Below are positions 7,811-16,261 of a stretch of DNA of 64,000 nt, piece after piece. The stretch covers positions 372,001 to 436,000 of the forward strand of contig NZ_NIRR01000001.1 in assembly GCF_002204745.1 (NCBI RefSeq). The letters are read 5' to 3'. This DNA comes from Hymenobacter amundsenii (GTDB lineage Bacteria; Bacteroidota; Bacteroidia; Cytophagales; Hymenobacteraceae). A program made the translations under genes and the position numbers. Position 1 is the first letter of the stretch, and each line of letters opens with the position of its first letter. Under the pieces are notes generated by a model, which was not told the DNA's origin, searched no databases, and was given only the letters and a program-made list of their open reading frames with translations.

Positions 7811-9556
7811 ATGCTGCTCGTTCTCGCCGGCTGGCTGTTACTGGCCCTCACTACCACTACCATCGGCTGGACGGCCTGGCGGGGGCTGACGGCCCGCTAC
7901 CCAACGGCCCCGGCGCTGCCCTTTGAGCTACTTAGCCTGAGCGGAATAGCCCTGTTGCTGGCGGTGCTGGCGCCGCTTTCGCTGGTGCTGCCCATCGGGC
8001 CGGCGGTGCAGGCAGCCCTTGGATTTGGCGTAGCGGCGCTGCTACTGGGCCAGCGCCGGGCCCTGGTGGCAGCGGCGGGCCACTGGAAAACGACCGTAAC
8101 CTGGGCCAGCGCTGCCTGGTGGGCGGGCGCGGCACTGCTGGGGCTGCTGGGGCTCAACCTGCTGCTCCGCGACCAGGCCGGCAGCCGCAACCCCGATGCC
8201 CAGCTCTACTACCTGCAAACCCTACAATGGATTACCGACTACCCGGCGGTGCCCGGCCTGGGCAATCTGCACGGGCGGCTGGCTTTCAACAGCCACTTGT
8301 TTCTGGTTACGGCCCTCTTTCGCCTGCCCACGCCTACGGGCAACTACTACCCGCTGCCGCCCTACCTGGCCACGCTGCTGGCGGTGGCCGCCGTGCGGGG
8401 GCTGGTGCGGGGCCTAACCGGCCCAGCCCGGAGCCGCACCGGTTGGGCGCTGGCTGGTCTGGTGCTGTTTTTCGTCTTCCTCTACCTGTTTCAAACGTGG
8501 CTGGCCAGCCCTGCCCCCGACTACGTGCTGGTGGTTTGGCTTTGCTTGCTGCTGCTGTTTTACAGCCGCTTTTTCGGCCCCTATCCGATACGCGGGCGGG
8601 CTGACCGGCCGGTGCTGCTGCTATTAGTGTTGCTGAGCTGCGTCGCTGTTACCATCAAGCTTTCGGCCCTGCCGATACTGCTGCTACCGGTGCACGCGCT
8701 TTGGGTGGCGGGGCGGCGAGGCGACACCGGGAGCCTTCGCCGGTGGGTTGGCCCGGCGGCGCTGGCCGGACTGCTGCTCTTGCCCTGGGTGGGGCGCAAC
8801 CTGGTGCTGTCGGGCTACCCGGTGTACCCGCTTGTGGGCTTGCCGGGCCTGCCCGTTGATTGGAAGATGCCGGCGGCGCTGGTGCAAACCGAGCAGCGGC
8901 TCATCATCAATATGGCCCGCCAAATGGCCCCGGCCGACTGGTACGGGCCGGTAGCAGCCCACTGGCAGCAGTGGCTGCCCGCGTGGTGGCAGCAGCAGAT
9001 CAGCCAGCCGGCCGTGGCGTTGCCGCTGCTACTGGCCGCCATTGCCCCGCTGGTAGTTGGCTGGCGAATCTGGCGGCGGCCAGCTCTTGGCCAAACTGCT
9101 GCCAGCCCTGGCTGGCTGAGTGCCTGGCTGGTGGCGGTGGCAGGCAGCGCATTCTGGCTATTGCTGGCCCCCGACTACCGCTTCGGGCTGGGGTTTTTGC
9201 TGCTGATGGCGGGCGGGCCCTGGTTTTCACTACCTGCTAGTCGCCGGGTTATCTGGCTGATGCTGGTGCTGGGCGCGGCCGGGGCACTGCACCTGTTGCG
9301 CGAGCCGGTGTACGGGCTACGCCACCCAATTCCGGGCGCGGTGTCGGCGGTAGTCTGGCCCGTATTGCCACCCTTGCCGCCCACCGTTATTCAGCGGCTG
9401 CCCGATGGGCAATTGGTACATGTGGCGCAGGCGCAGGGGGCCTGTGGCGAAACGGCACTGCCCTGCACGCACGCCATCGAGCCGGGCCTGGAGCGCCGGG
9501 GTGAGTCGCTGGGCCAGGGCTTCCGCATCCGGCCGACGGCCCAGCCAAGCCACTAA
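7811..9556 (+). CDS. Multi-pass membrane protein, LIC_10190 / glycosyltransferase-39-like
   Basis: A 581-residue, strongly hydrophobic protein with about ten membrane segments. After the first segments it has RDQAGSRNPDAQLYYLQTLQW, with charged residues next to aromatic ones, followed by GLGNLHGRLAFNSHLF. This layout (an acidic residue in the first extracytoplasmic loop of a polytopic protein) is typical of GT-C-fold glycosyltransferases and of the LIC_10190 membrane family. The donor and acceptor are unknown. I am confident about the membrane topology class and less so about the family. Confidence 0.75.
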   Translation: MLLVLAGWLLLALTTTTIGWTAWRGLTARYPTAPALPFELLSLSGIALLLAVLAPLSLVLPIGPAVQAALGFGVAALLLGQRRALVAAAGHWKTTVTWASAAWWAGAALLGLLGLNLLLRDQAGSRNPDAQLYYLQTLQWITDYPAVPGLGNLHGRLAFNSHLFLVTALFRLPTPTGNYYPLPPYLATLLAVAAVRGLVRGLTGPARSRTGWALAGLVLFFVFLYLFQTWLASPAPDYVLVVWLCLLLLFYSRFFGPYPIRGRADRPVLLLLVLLSCVAVTIKLSALPILLLPVHALWVAGRRGDTGSLRRWVGPAALAGLLLLPWVGRNLVLSGYPVYPLVGLPGLPVDWKMPAALVQTEQRLIINMARQMAPADWYGPVAAHWQQWLPAWWQQQISQPAVALPLLLAAIAPLVVGWRIWRRPALGQTAASPGWLSAWLVAVAGSAFWLLLAPDYRFGLGFLLLMAGGPWFSLPASRRVIWLMLVLGAAGALHLLREPVYGLRHPIPGAVSAVVWPVLPPLPPTVIQRLPDGQLVHVAQAQGACGETALPCTHAIEPGLERRGESLGQGFRIRPTAQPSH

Positions 9557-9611
9557 GCCAACTCTTACGGTTGAGGCGTGAGCAGTAGTGGCAGCTCGAA
9601 GTTGACGGTAC

Positions 9612-10046
9612 TTATGCGGTTTCGCCGCGCAGGCGGGCGGCGTAGGCCTCGGGCAGCAGGCGCAGTTTGCGGGTGTTGTAATCGAAGCAGAGCATACCGG
9701 TTTTGGCCCGGGCGATTTCGCGGCCGTCCTGGTTATGCACCCAATACACTAGGTCGAAGCCGTACTTGTTGAGGTCGGTGGCGCCTATCTGAATCTGGAG
9801 TACGTCGCCGTAAAAGCCTTCGCCCTTGTACTCAATGGCCACGTCGGCCATGATGTGGCCCAGGCCGGTGGCGGGGTCGAACTCGGGCTGGCCGAGGTGG
9901 CGCAGCAGCTGCACCCGGGCCTCGTGGAGCAGGGACAGCAGGGCATCGTTGCCGAGGTGGGCCCCGTAGTTGAGGTCGGTGATGCGGATGGGCAGCGCTA
10001 CGGTGAGCAGGTAGCGTTCGGGCAGGTCGATTCGGATACGGGCCAT
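9612..10046 (-). CDS. Acyl-CoA thioesterase, 4-hydroxybenzoyl-CoA thioesterase-like hot-dog fold
   Basis: A 144-residue single hot-dog domain. The ITDLNYGAHLGND segment (residues about 22-34) corresponds to the Asp-x-Asn-x-x-x-His active-site helix entry of 4HBT-type thioesterases, and HIMADVAIEYKGEGFYGDVLQIQ is the typical following strand pair. It hydrolyses acyl-CoA thioesters; the chain preference is unknown. The start at 10046 sits six bases after a TATCTTGC box. It is divergent from mnmD. Confidence 0.85.
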   Translation of the reverse strand: MARIRIDLPERYLLTVALPIRITDLNYGAHLGNDALLSLLHEARVQLLRHLGQPEFDPATGLGHIMADVAIEYKGEGFYGDVLQIQIGATDLNKYGFDLVYWVHNQDGREIARAKTGMLCFDYNTRKLRLLPEAYAARLRGETA

Positions 10047-10052
10047 AGGCCG

Positions 10053-10060
10053 GCAAGATA
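10053..10060 (-). promoter_or_regulatory. -7 promoter box of the thioesterase gene
   Basis: TATCTTGC on the minus strand, six bases before the ATG at 10046. Confidence 0.4.
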
Positions 10061-10194
10061 CGCACCACTCCCCATTCCAAACCGCCCCAAACCAGCCCGA
10101 ACCATCGCGGGTTTACCGGCACAAACCCCTACCTTGGACTACCACGACCGTTTCGCCTCCCGTTCCCGGCCGGCGTTTCGGGCTTTCTTTCCTT

Positions 10195-10878
10195 ATGACT
10201 ACCCCCCACGTAGAAGTGCGCGCGACGGCCGACGGCTCCAGCACGCTCTTCGTTCCCGAGCTCAACGAGCATTACCACAGCACCCACGGGGCTTTGCAGG
10301 AAGCCCGCCACGTGTATCTGGGCGCCGGCCTCGAACCGGCTTTAGCGGCCGCTACCGGTCCGGTTGGGGTGCTGGAAATCGGGTTCGGCACGGGCCTCAA
10401 CGCCCTACTCACCCTGGAGCGCAGCCTCTCGGCGGCCCACCCCATATTCTACGATACCATCGAGAAGTTCCCCCTGCCGTGGTCGGTGGTAGCGCAACTC
10501 AACACCGAAGTCTACCTGCGCGGGCCCGAGCTACATAGTTACCAGCACCAGTTGCACACCGCCACCTGGGGCCAGCGCGTGCTGCTCACCCCACAGTTTT
10601 CTCTGCTTAAGCTAGCAGGGGAGCTGCAAACCACCGACCTTACCAACGACACCTACCAGGTCATCTACTTCGACGCCTTCGCCCCCGACAAGCAGCCCGA
10701 TATGTGGACCGATGCCGTATTCGCGCAGCTCTACCAGGCCACCGCGCCCGGGGGCTGCTTGGTGAGCTACTGCGCCAAGGGCTCCTTCAAGCGTAGCCTG
10801 CTGGCGGCAGGCTGGCAGGTGGAGAAGATACCCGGCCCGCCCGGCAAACGCGAAATGACCCGGGCCTGGAAACGGTAA
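10195..10878 (+). CDS. mnmD: tRNA (5-methylaminomethyl-2-thiouridine)-methyltransferase MnmD
   Basis: A 227-residue stand-alone version of the methyltransferase half of MnmC. It transfers the last methyl group to nm5(s2)U34 in tRNA. SAM motif I is EIGFGTGLNA (61-70) and the signature DAFAPDKQPDMW is at 160-171. The MnmC oxidoreductase half is absent, as is normal for this phylum. A TACCTTGG box at 10130-10137 is a plausible promoter. It is convergent with the MreB-like gene. Confidence 0.92.
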   Translation: MTTPHVEVRATADGSSTLFVPELNEHYHSTHGALQEARHVYLGAGLEPALAAATGPVGVLEIGFGTGLNALLTLERSLSAAHPIFYDTIEKFPLPWSVVAQLNTEVYLRGPELHSYQHQLHTATWGQRVLLTPQFSLLKLAGELQTTDLTNDTYQVIYFDAFAPDKQPDMWTDAVFAQLYQATAPGGCLVSYCAKGSFKRSLLAAGWQVEKIPGPPGKREMTRAWKR

Positions 10879-10897
10879 GCGAAGCTCTCAAAGCGGT

Positions 10898-11323
10898 TTA
10901 CCAAGACAGGTCAGGCGGCATAAACGCTCCACCTTTTAAGCCCAGCGTCAGTTTTTGCAGCGCCTGTTCGTTGCTTAGCTCGTCGGTGTGGGGCACGATG
11001 AAAGCATACTTTGCCCCAGTGTGTTCACACAAGTCGCGCAAAGTCCTTTTTTCTACCTCACACAAGCCGCCGCCCAGGTCTATCATCTGTTGAATGAGCG
11101 CAGTATGAGACCAGGAAAATAATTGTTTGCCACTTCCGAAGCCCCTGATTACACTCCTGAGAAATTCTTCCGCAACATGAAAATCTGCTAGCAGCATTCT
11201 ATCCGTGGAGAATGCACGGGAGGACTTGGCGCGTGCTGACTGGTTTTTTTGCAAATGGACTACCTCTATTTCGTTGCTGTATATTTTTATGTACAGATGG
11301 TGATTCGGGAAAATTTTGAGCAT
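10898..11323 (-). CDS. Small protein resembling the N-terminal half of MreB
   Basis: A 141-residue protein with no close family that I can name. Residues about 38-120 line up with MreB from the ADFxVTExML helix (here LLADFHVAEEFLRSVIRGF) through the VERRAIRESAxxAGAREVFLIEEP region (here VEKRTLRDLCEHTGAKYAFIVPH). The phosphate-1 loop at the N-terminus is degenerate, and the second half of the actin fold, including the second phosphate loop, is missing. It therefore probably cannot bind ATP alone. Its base composition is poorer in GC than its surroundings. I infer a remote MreB-derived partner or decoy; an unrelated fold is possible. Confidence 0.55.
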   Translation of the reverse strand: MLKIFPNHHLYIKIYSNEIEVVHLQKNQSARAKSSRAFSTDRMLLADFHVAEEFLRSVIRGFGSGKQLFSWSHTALIQQMIDLGGGLCEVEKRTLRDLCEHTGAKYAFIVPHTDELSNEQALQKLTLGLKGGAFMPPDLSW

Positions 11324-11582
11324 AATTCCTGCTTTAAAAGGTTACTGCTGATTGGCCGCCGTCACCTAAACAAGGTGCGGAGTGGGATAAGCCTAGAAAC
11401 AGTTTCGCGGTGCTTCCCTGCGCAATATGGCTCCCGCACGCGACTCAGTAAAATCAGTTACACCAGGTTGGCTCCCTGGCAGCCTTGTCGGTAAGCTCGC
11501 CAACGATACAATACCCCCGTAGCAGCAGCCAAATCCTGCTCGTTCCGGCCTTTTCCGGCATCCTGCGTAAGTTGCTGCCCTT

Positions 11583-12809
11583 ATGAGTCGAAAGTTACTG
11601 GAAACCGACGGGCCGGACTGGGTGCAGCAGGGCGTGATTACGGAGGCGCAACGGGCGCAGCTGCTGGCTCTCTACCCCATCGATGCTGCGGCCATCGGGC
11701 TGCTGCCGCTGCTGGGGAGTCTGCTGGTGGGCCTGAGCGCGCTGAGCGTGGTGGCCGCCAACTGGCAAGGCCTCCCCGAGCTGGTGCGCCTGGGGCTGCT
11801 GCTGGGCTCGTTGGTGGCCGCCTACGCGGGTGGCGAGTACTTCCGGCGGCGCGGCAATGGCAGTCTGGGCATGGGCCTGATTGCCCTGGGCCTGATCCTG
11901 TTTGGGGCCAGCATCGTGCTCACCAGCCAGCTCTACCAACTCATCGGCTACGACCTTACCGGCTTGCTGGCCTGGGCCGTGGCGGGCATGGGCCTGACAT
12001 GGCTCTACCGCAGCAGCCTGCTGTTCCTGCTCACGGCCGTTATCAGCGGCATCGTGCAGGGCTATAATACCGGGCAGTTGGGCGCGTTCAGCTACCTCAC
12101 GGCCATTGGCACGGCCATCGGGCTGGGCTACTACTGGTGGCGGCGGCCCGATGCCCTGTTGGGCGGGGTGCTGGCCGGCGGGCTGCTCTGGCAGGCGGGG
12201 CTGCTCATCAACCACCTGCACGTCAAAATCACTTGGTTCTTCATTCCGGCCATGCTGGTATATGCCCTCGGCGACTGGCAGGACGACCGGCCCGCCGGCC
12301 GGGCTTTGCAGGGTCCGCCGCTGGCGGCGGCGTTCCTGTTCACGCTCGGGCTGGCGCTATTTGGCGAGTCTGACTTTTACGCCAATCAGTTGCGGGCGCC
12401 GCTGGTGCCGTACTTGGTGGCGCTGGCGGCCGTGCTGGCGGCTTCGCTGGTGGGCAAGCAGCGCCGGGGCCGCCTGGGCAGCGCCACCGACTGGCTGCTG
12501 CTGCTGCCGGGCTTCTACTTCACGGGGGGGCTGCCACTGGCCATAGCCACGCTGGTAGTGCTTTATGCCTATTCGGGCAGCGTACTGGTGCGCGCCCACC
12601 AGGAACAAAACCCCGACCGCGTGACGCTCGGCACCGTGCTGTTCGTGCTCACGACTGCCGTGGCCTACTTCAAACTCACCTGGGGCTTTCTGGATAAGTC
12701 GCTGTTCTTTCTGCTGGGCGGCTTGCTGCTGCTGGGTCTGAGCTGGTGGCTGCGCCGCCGGGCGGCCCACACCCTGGCCGCCGCCGCTTCTTCCGCCCCC
12801 CAGCCATGA
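11583..12809 (+). CDS. DUF2157 multi-pass membrane protein
   Basis: A 408-residue protein. A short cytoplasmic N-terminus (WVQQGVITEAQRAQLLALY) is the DUF2157 opening, followed by roughly ten to twelve membrane helices and a basic C-terminus. The function is unknown. Its TGA stop overlaps the ATG of the next gene in an ATGA junction, so the two proteins are probably translated together. The pairing of DUF2157 with a GDYXXLXY protein is common and suggests one membrane complex. Confidence 0.85.
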   Translation: MSRKLLETDGPDWVQQGVITEAQRAQLLALYPIDAAAIGLLPLLGSLLVGLSALSVVAANWQGLPELVRLGLLLGSLVAAYAGGEYFRRRGNGSLGMGLIALGLILFGASIVLTSQLYQLIGYDLTGLLAWAVAGMGLTWLYRSSLLFLLTAVISGIVQGYNTGQLGAFSYLTAIGTAIGLGYYWWRRPDALLGGVLAGGLLWQAGLLINHLHVKITWFFIPAMLVYALGDWQDDRPAGRALQGPPLAAAFLFTLGLALFGESDFYANQLRAPLVPYLVALAAVLAASLVGKQRRGRLGSATDWLLLLPGFYFTGGLPLAIATLVVLYAYSGSVLVRAHQEQNPDRVTLGTVLFVLTTAVAYFKLTWGFLDKSLFFLLGGLLLLGLSWWLRRRAAHTLAAAASSAPQP

Positions 12810-13387
12810 GCCTTCCTACTCCCGATTCTGCCGCTCCTGCCGCCCCGCTGGCTACTGCTGCTGCGGCGCTATTGCCGGCCAGCCACCGCCACTGGCTGCT
12901 GTGGCTGGTGGCGGCCCAGGTGTTGTTCGTATTAGGCGTGGCCGTAGCCGGCTACGCCACGGCCGCCCTGGGCCGCACCGTTACGCTCCAGACTGAGCCC
13001 GTCGACCCGCGCGACCTGCTCTACGGCGACTACTTGCGCCTGCGCTACCAAATCAGCGAACTGCCGGGGAGCCTGTGGCGCGGCACCGAGGTACCCCGGC
13101 GCAGGCAGGCTGCCTACGTGCTGCTGGAGCCCCGCCCCTCCGGCGACTTCGAAGCTACCGGCATCTACCCCGAAGCCCCCGCTACCAGCGGCCAACAGGC
13201 GGTACTCCGGGGCTCGGTGCAGGATGTGTGGCGGCGCGGTCTGCGCCTGCGCTACGGCCTAGAGCGCTACTACGTGCCCGAAACCATGACCCGCCGGATG
13301 CGGCAGCGCCGCCGCCTACGCGTAACCATCAGCATTGCCCCTTGGGGTCAGGCCCGCATCACACAGGTAGACACTGTACGGCAATAA
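12806..13387 (+). CDS. GDYXXLXY domain protein
   Basis: The start at ATG 12806 is fixed by the four-base ATGA overlap with the DUF2157 stop. The 193-residue product has one membrane helix (WLLWLVAAQVLFVLGVAVAGY, residues about 30-50) and then the eponymous motif LLYGDYLRLRYQI. The C-terminus is very basic (RRMRQRRRLRVTIS) and beta-rich, and is expected outside the inner membrane. The function is unknown; it is probably a partner of the upstream membrane protein. Confidence 0.85.
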   Translation: MSLPTPDSAAPAAPLATAAAALLPASHRHWLLWLVAAQVLFVLGVAVAGYATAALGRTVTLQTEPVDPRDLLYGDYLRLRYQISELPGSLWRGTEVPRRRQAAYVLLEPRPSGDFEATGIYPEAPATSGQQAVLRGSVQDVWRRGLRLRYGLERYYVPETMTRRMRQRRRLRVTISIAPWGQARITQVDTVRQ

Positions 13388-13504
13388 ACAACGGAAAAAG
13401 CCTCTTATTTTCCCGGTTTTCTTCTATCTTGCATCTTCTAATCGTCCTATCTACTGCTTGCCTACCCTATTGCTGGTCGTTTTATCCTTTACTTTTTCTG
13501 TAGC

Positions 13505-13657
13505 ATGAAACACAGTCTCGCTTCCCTAGCGCAGGTATTAGCCGCCCAGCGCCGCGCTTTTCAGCCCGCCACCAAACGTAGTAAAGTCGCCGAACGGCGC
13601 GCGGCCAGTAGCAGCAGCCTCCAACCCCAACCGCTAGACGGACCAGCGCAGAAGTAG
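13505..13657 (+). CDS. Possible 50-residue basic peptide
   Basis: A short open frame starting ATG AAA CAC and ending TAG at 13657, directly followed by a strong hairpin at 13669. The product is basic and Ser/Gln-rich in its second half (VLAAQRRAFQPATKRSK, VAERRAASSSSLQ). A TATCTTGC box around 13425 precedes it. Promoter, start and terminator are arranged as for a gene, but no family is recognised and a non-coding RNA of the same extent is possible. Confidence 0.4.
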   Translation: MKHSLASLAQVLAAQRRAFQPATKRSKVAERRAASSSSLQPQPLDGPAQK

Positions 13658-13668
13658 CCGCATCGGTC

Positions 13669-13732
13669 CATAGAAAACGACCTCCCGCAGCAAGAAGAGC
13701 GTTCTTCTTGCTGCGGGAGGTCGTTTTCTATG
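13669..13732. terminator. Perfect 30-base inverted repeat, 4-base loop
   Basis: The arms 13669-13698 and 13703-13732 are perfectly complementary with loop GCGT. The outer ends are rich in A and T (ATAGAAAACGA). It separates the small plus-strand frame from the convergent exbD and can terminate both. Confidence 0.85.
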
Positions 13733-13772
13733 CGCTAGGCCACTCAACGCTGTCGGCCGCCGTTGTGGGCTT

Positions 13773-14279
13773 CTACAGCTGCCGGGAAGTCAGTAGTGCT
13801 TTGTCGGCCTCACTCAAGTCTACCAGCGCGTATTTCTTTTGGTCGGTGATGTTCATTTCATCCAGCGCATCCACCATATTCTGGTAAGTTGCCTCATCGG
13901 TGGGTTTAATGAGCACGACTCCGTCGGGCTGCTGCCGGAACTTGAGCAGCACCTGCCGCAGGCCGTCGGCGGCGAAGGAAGTGGTGTGCAGCCGGGCCGC
14001 ATTGGAGCCGGGGTTCAGGCCGAAAAAGTAGCGGACCTGCTGGTTCTTATCGAGCAGCAGGGTCAACGACTTGGATTCGTGGACCGGCGTGGCGGGCCCT
14101 TTCACCGGCATGGCCACCTGCATCACGGTGGGCTTGTTGAAGGTGGTCGTGAGCATGAAAAAGGTCAGCAACAGAAAGGCCAGATCCACCATCGGGGTCA
14201 TATCGAGGTGGAAGGCGTGCTTTTTGGCGCGGGGCTTGGTGCCCCGCGCGGCGGGGGCGGCAGTCTGGAGGTTGGCCAT
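13773..14279 (-). CDS. exbD: ExbD/TolR family biopolymer transport protein
   Basis: A 168-residue inner-membrane protein with a basic N-terminus and one membrane helix containing the essential Asp (Asp32 in PMVDLAFLLLTFFML), followed by a periplasmic domain. ExbD works with ExbB to couple proton flow to TonB-dependent uptake at the outer membrane. Here it stands alone, with no exbB, tonB or second exbD beside it, so its ExbB partner must be encoded elsewhere. Confidence 0.9.
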   Translation of the reverse strand: MANLQTAAPAARGTKPRAKKHAFHLDMTPMVDLAFLLLTFFMLTTTFNKPTVMQVAMPVKGPATPVHESKSLTLLLDKNQQVRYFFGLNPGSNAARLHTTSFAADGLRQVLLKFRQQPDGVVLIKPTDEATYQNMVDALDEMNITDQKKYALVDLSEADKALLTSRQL

Positions 14280-14392
14280 GAGGAGCTGGGGTTAGTGGAA
14301 CATAGCCTTCTAACGATACAGCCGGGCCCGGTATTGCGCGGATGATATTTCCCACTGAGAAGCGCTGAGCTTTTCGCGGAGTTACGCCCATT

Positions 14393-14974
14393 CTACTCTT
14401 CAAACCGCCACACCCGCTCCGGCGTGAGGCAGGCGTGCAGGCGCACGTCGCCGGCCCAGGCATCAGCAATGCGCGGCACCGGCGGCTCCAGGCTTACCCC
14501 AATCCGGAGGGCCCCAGGGCGACATTCAGCCAGAAACCGGTCGTAGAACCCTTTGCCGTAACCCACGCGGTGGCCGGTTTCGTCGAAGGTCAGCAGCGGA
14601 ATCAGCACGGCATCGAACGCCTCGGGCGATACCTCAAGGGCATTGGGGGCGGGCTCCGGGATGTTCCAGCGGTTGGGCGTTAGTGGGGTTTCGGGGCCGA
14701 GATGAAAGTGGCGGAGCGTGTGGCCGTCGGGTTGCACCACGGGCACGGCCAGTTGCAGGTTCGGATACTCAGCCCACAACTGGCGGATGAGCGGCCAGGT
14801 GTCGGGCTCGTGTTGGCGGATAATCGGCAGAAACAGGTGCAGCCCGCGCCACGCCGTCACCGGGAAGCCGGCCAGCAGCTGCGGCCACAGCGCGGCGCTG
14901 CAGCATGCCACTTCCGCTTCGGTCAGTGCCCGGCGGCGGGCCAGGGCTTGGCGGCGGAGGTCAGCTTTAAGCAT
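14393..14974 (-). CDS. 5-formyltetrahydrofolate cyclo-ligase
   Basis: A 193-residue enzyme converting 5-formyl-THF to 5,10-methenyl-THF with ATP. The N-terminal LRRQALARRRALT helix and the phosphate-binding motif GHRVGYGKGFYDRFL (residues about 143-157) are diagnostic of the family. The C-terminal PERVWRFEE is shorter than average but ordinary. It is a single gene with no operon partners. Confidence 0.93.
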   Translation of the reverse strand: MLKADLRRQALARRRALTEAEVACCSAALWPQLLAGFPVTAWRGLHLFLPIIRQHEPDTWPLIRQLWAEYPNLQLAVPVVQPDGHTLRHFHLGPETPLTPNRWNIPEPAPNALEVSPEAFDAVLIPLLTFDETGHRVGYGKGFYDRFLAECRPGALRIGVSLEPPVPRIADAWAGDVRLHACLTPERVWRFEE

Positions 14975-15049
14975 AAACTACGCTGTTTTTTTTTCTGATT
15001 GGATTCGCTCTTTTGGTACCTGGGCACGTCTGTTTCCGACGCATGGCGG

Positions 15050-15961
15050 TTAGTCCAACGCCGTCACGTAGAAGCCCAGCTTGGGCTGCATGCCGGCCAG
15101 CGCTACCCCTGCTGCGACTTTTTCCCAGTCGTCTTGGCTGGTTTTACGAAAATATATGATACCGTTGCCGTAGCCCAGGGCACTGGAGAAAGCCAGATTT
15201 TTGCTTACCTGCTGCACGTCGCCGCCGTCAATCCATTCCAGGGTCAGCAGAAAGTCTTCGTCTACTACCAATTGGTCGGCGGCTAGGTTTACGGTTAGCG
15301 GGCCCTTGCCGACCATTCGGTTAGCAGTCGTCACGATCAAGTTACGGGTGAGCAGCTTCTCCTCCGACGGCTTGCCGTTGGCTAGCAGCCGGTAGATATT
15401 CACCCGAAACCGCAACGTATCGGGCTGGTAGTAGATAACACCAAAGTTGGCCGTCAGCAGCTTCGTGGGGTTGTGTTTGAGCGAAATGATCATTCCTATC
15501 TCGGCCCCCAGATGCTCGGCTTTGAGCTTGGAAATTATGGTTTCGGAGTGGCTGGTATAACCCAGCGTGCGGTTACGCTTATACAGGCCAGGCGCTTGTA
15601 TCCGCACGTCGGCCAGCTCCATGGCCACCGGCTTCAACTGCACACCAGGTTGGTTCACTAAGTCCCGCAGCAGCCGGCGTTGCGGCTCGTAGCCAATGCT
15701 CGAAACGCGCACCGTATCGATGAGGTTGGCGGCGGTGTAGGTGAGTTGGTAGGTGCCGTGCTCGTCGGCCACCGTGCCCACGCTTTTGCCGGGAATGGCC
15801 AGATTGGCGTAGGGCACTGGCCCGGCGGCGGGGCCCGCCGTGATGGTGCCGGTCAGCGTCTGGGCGTGGGTGGCGGTGAGGGCCAGCAGCAGCAGCGGCA
15901 GCAGGGCGGAGTGAAACAGCCGCAGGCAGCGGCTCGGGGAAACGGTAGCATGGAAAAGCAT
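15050..15961 (-). CDS. Secreted carboxypeptidase-regulatory-like domain protein
   Basis: A 303-residue exported protein. A signal peptide (LFHSALLPLLLLALTATHAQ) is followed by a CarboxypepD_reg-like beta-sandwich (LTGTITAGPAAGPVPYANLAIPGKS, VGTVADEHGTYQLTY, about residues 35-115) and a 185-residue C-terminal domain of unknown type (LKAEHLGAEIGMIISLKHNP). Such proteins are common in the Bacteroidota envelope. There is no TonB box or beta-barrel. The function is unknown. Confidence 0.78.
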   Translation of the reverse strand: MLFHATVSPSRCLRLFHSALLPLLLLALTATHAQTLTGTITAGPAAGPVPYANLAIPGKSVGTVADEHGTYQLTYTAANLIDTVRVSSIGYEPQRRLLRDLVNQPGVQLKPVAMELADVRIQAPGLYKRNRTLGYTSHSETIISKLKAEHLGAEIGMIISLKHNPTKLLTANFGVIYYQPDTLRFRVNIYRLLANGKPSEEKLLTRNLIVTTANRMVGKGPLTVNLAADQLVVDEDFLLTLEWIDGGDVQQVSKNLAFSSALGYGNGIIYFRKTSQDDWEKVAAGVALAGMQPKLGFYVTALD

Positions 15962-16078
15962 CTGGCAGGAATAAAGGATTTACTCCTGCCAGAGACCAAC
16001 CAGTCGCCCGTAGTTGCCTCGCCGATACAAAAACCAGCGCCTACGCATTAGATGCTTAGTGGAAAGCTAACAGCTAAT

Positions 16079-16245
16079 AGACTTGTTCCCGAATAAGAAA
16101 CGGCTGGAATTTTTCATTGCTTTTGGCAATCGGATAACCCTTTTCGCTTGGCTAAGCCAGCATCCGCTGGTTCTTTGAGTCGCCAACGTTTCTGGCCCCA
16201 AATACTGCTTGAAAAATCACTGATTTCTTATTGAGGAACAAGTCT
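16079..16245. mobile_element. MITE-like element with 22-base terminal inverted repeats
   Basis: AGACTTGTTCCCGAATAAGAAA (16079-16100, given here as key features: AGACTTGTTCC then AATAAGAAA) is matched inverted at 16224-16245 with two mismatches, enclosing 123 bases without an open frame. AAT occurs on both outer sides (16076-16078 and 16246-16248), a possible three-base target duplication. It lies in the gap between the carboxypeptidase-like gene and bshC. Confidence 0.5.
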
Positions 16246-16261
16246 AATGGCTAAAACCCAG

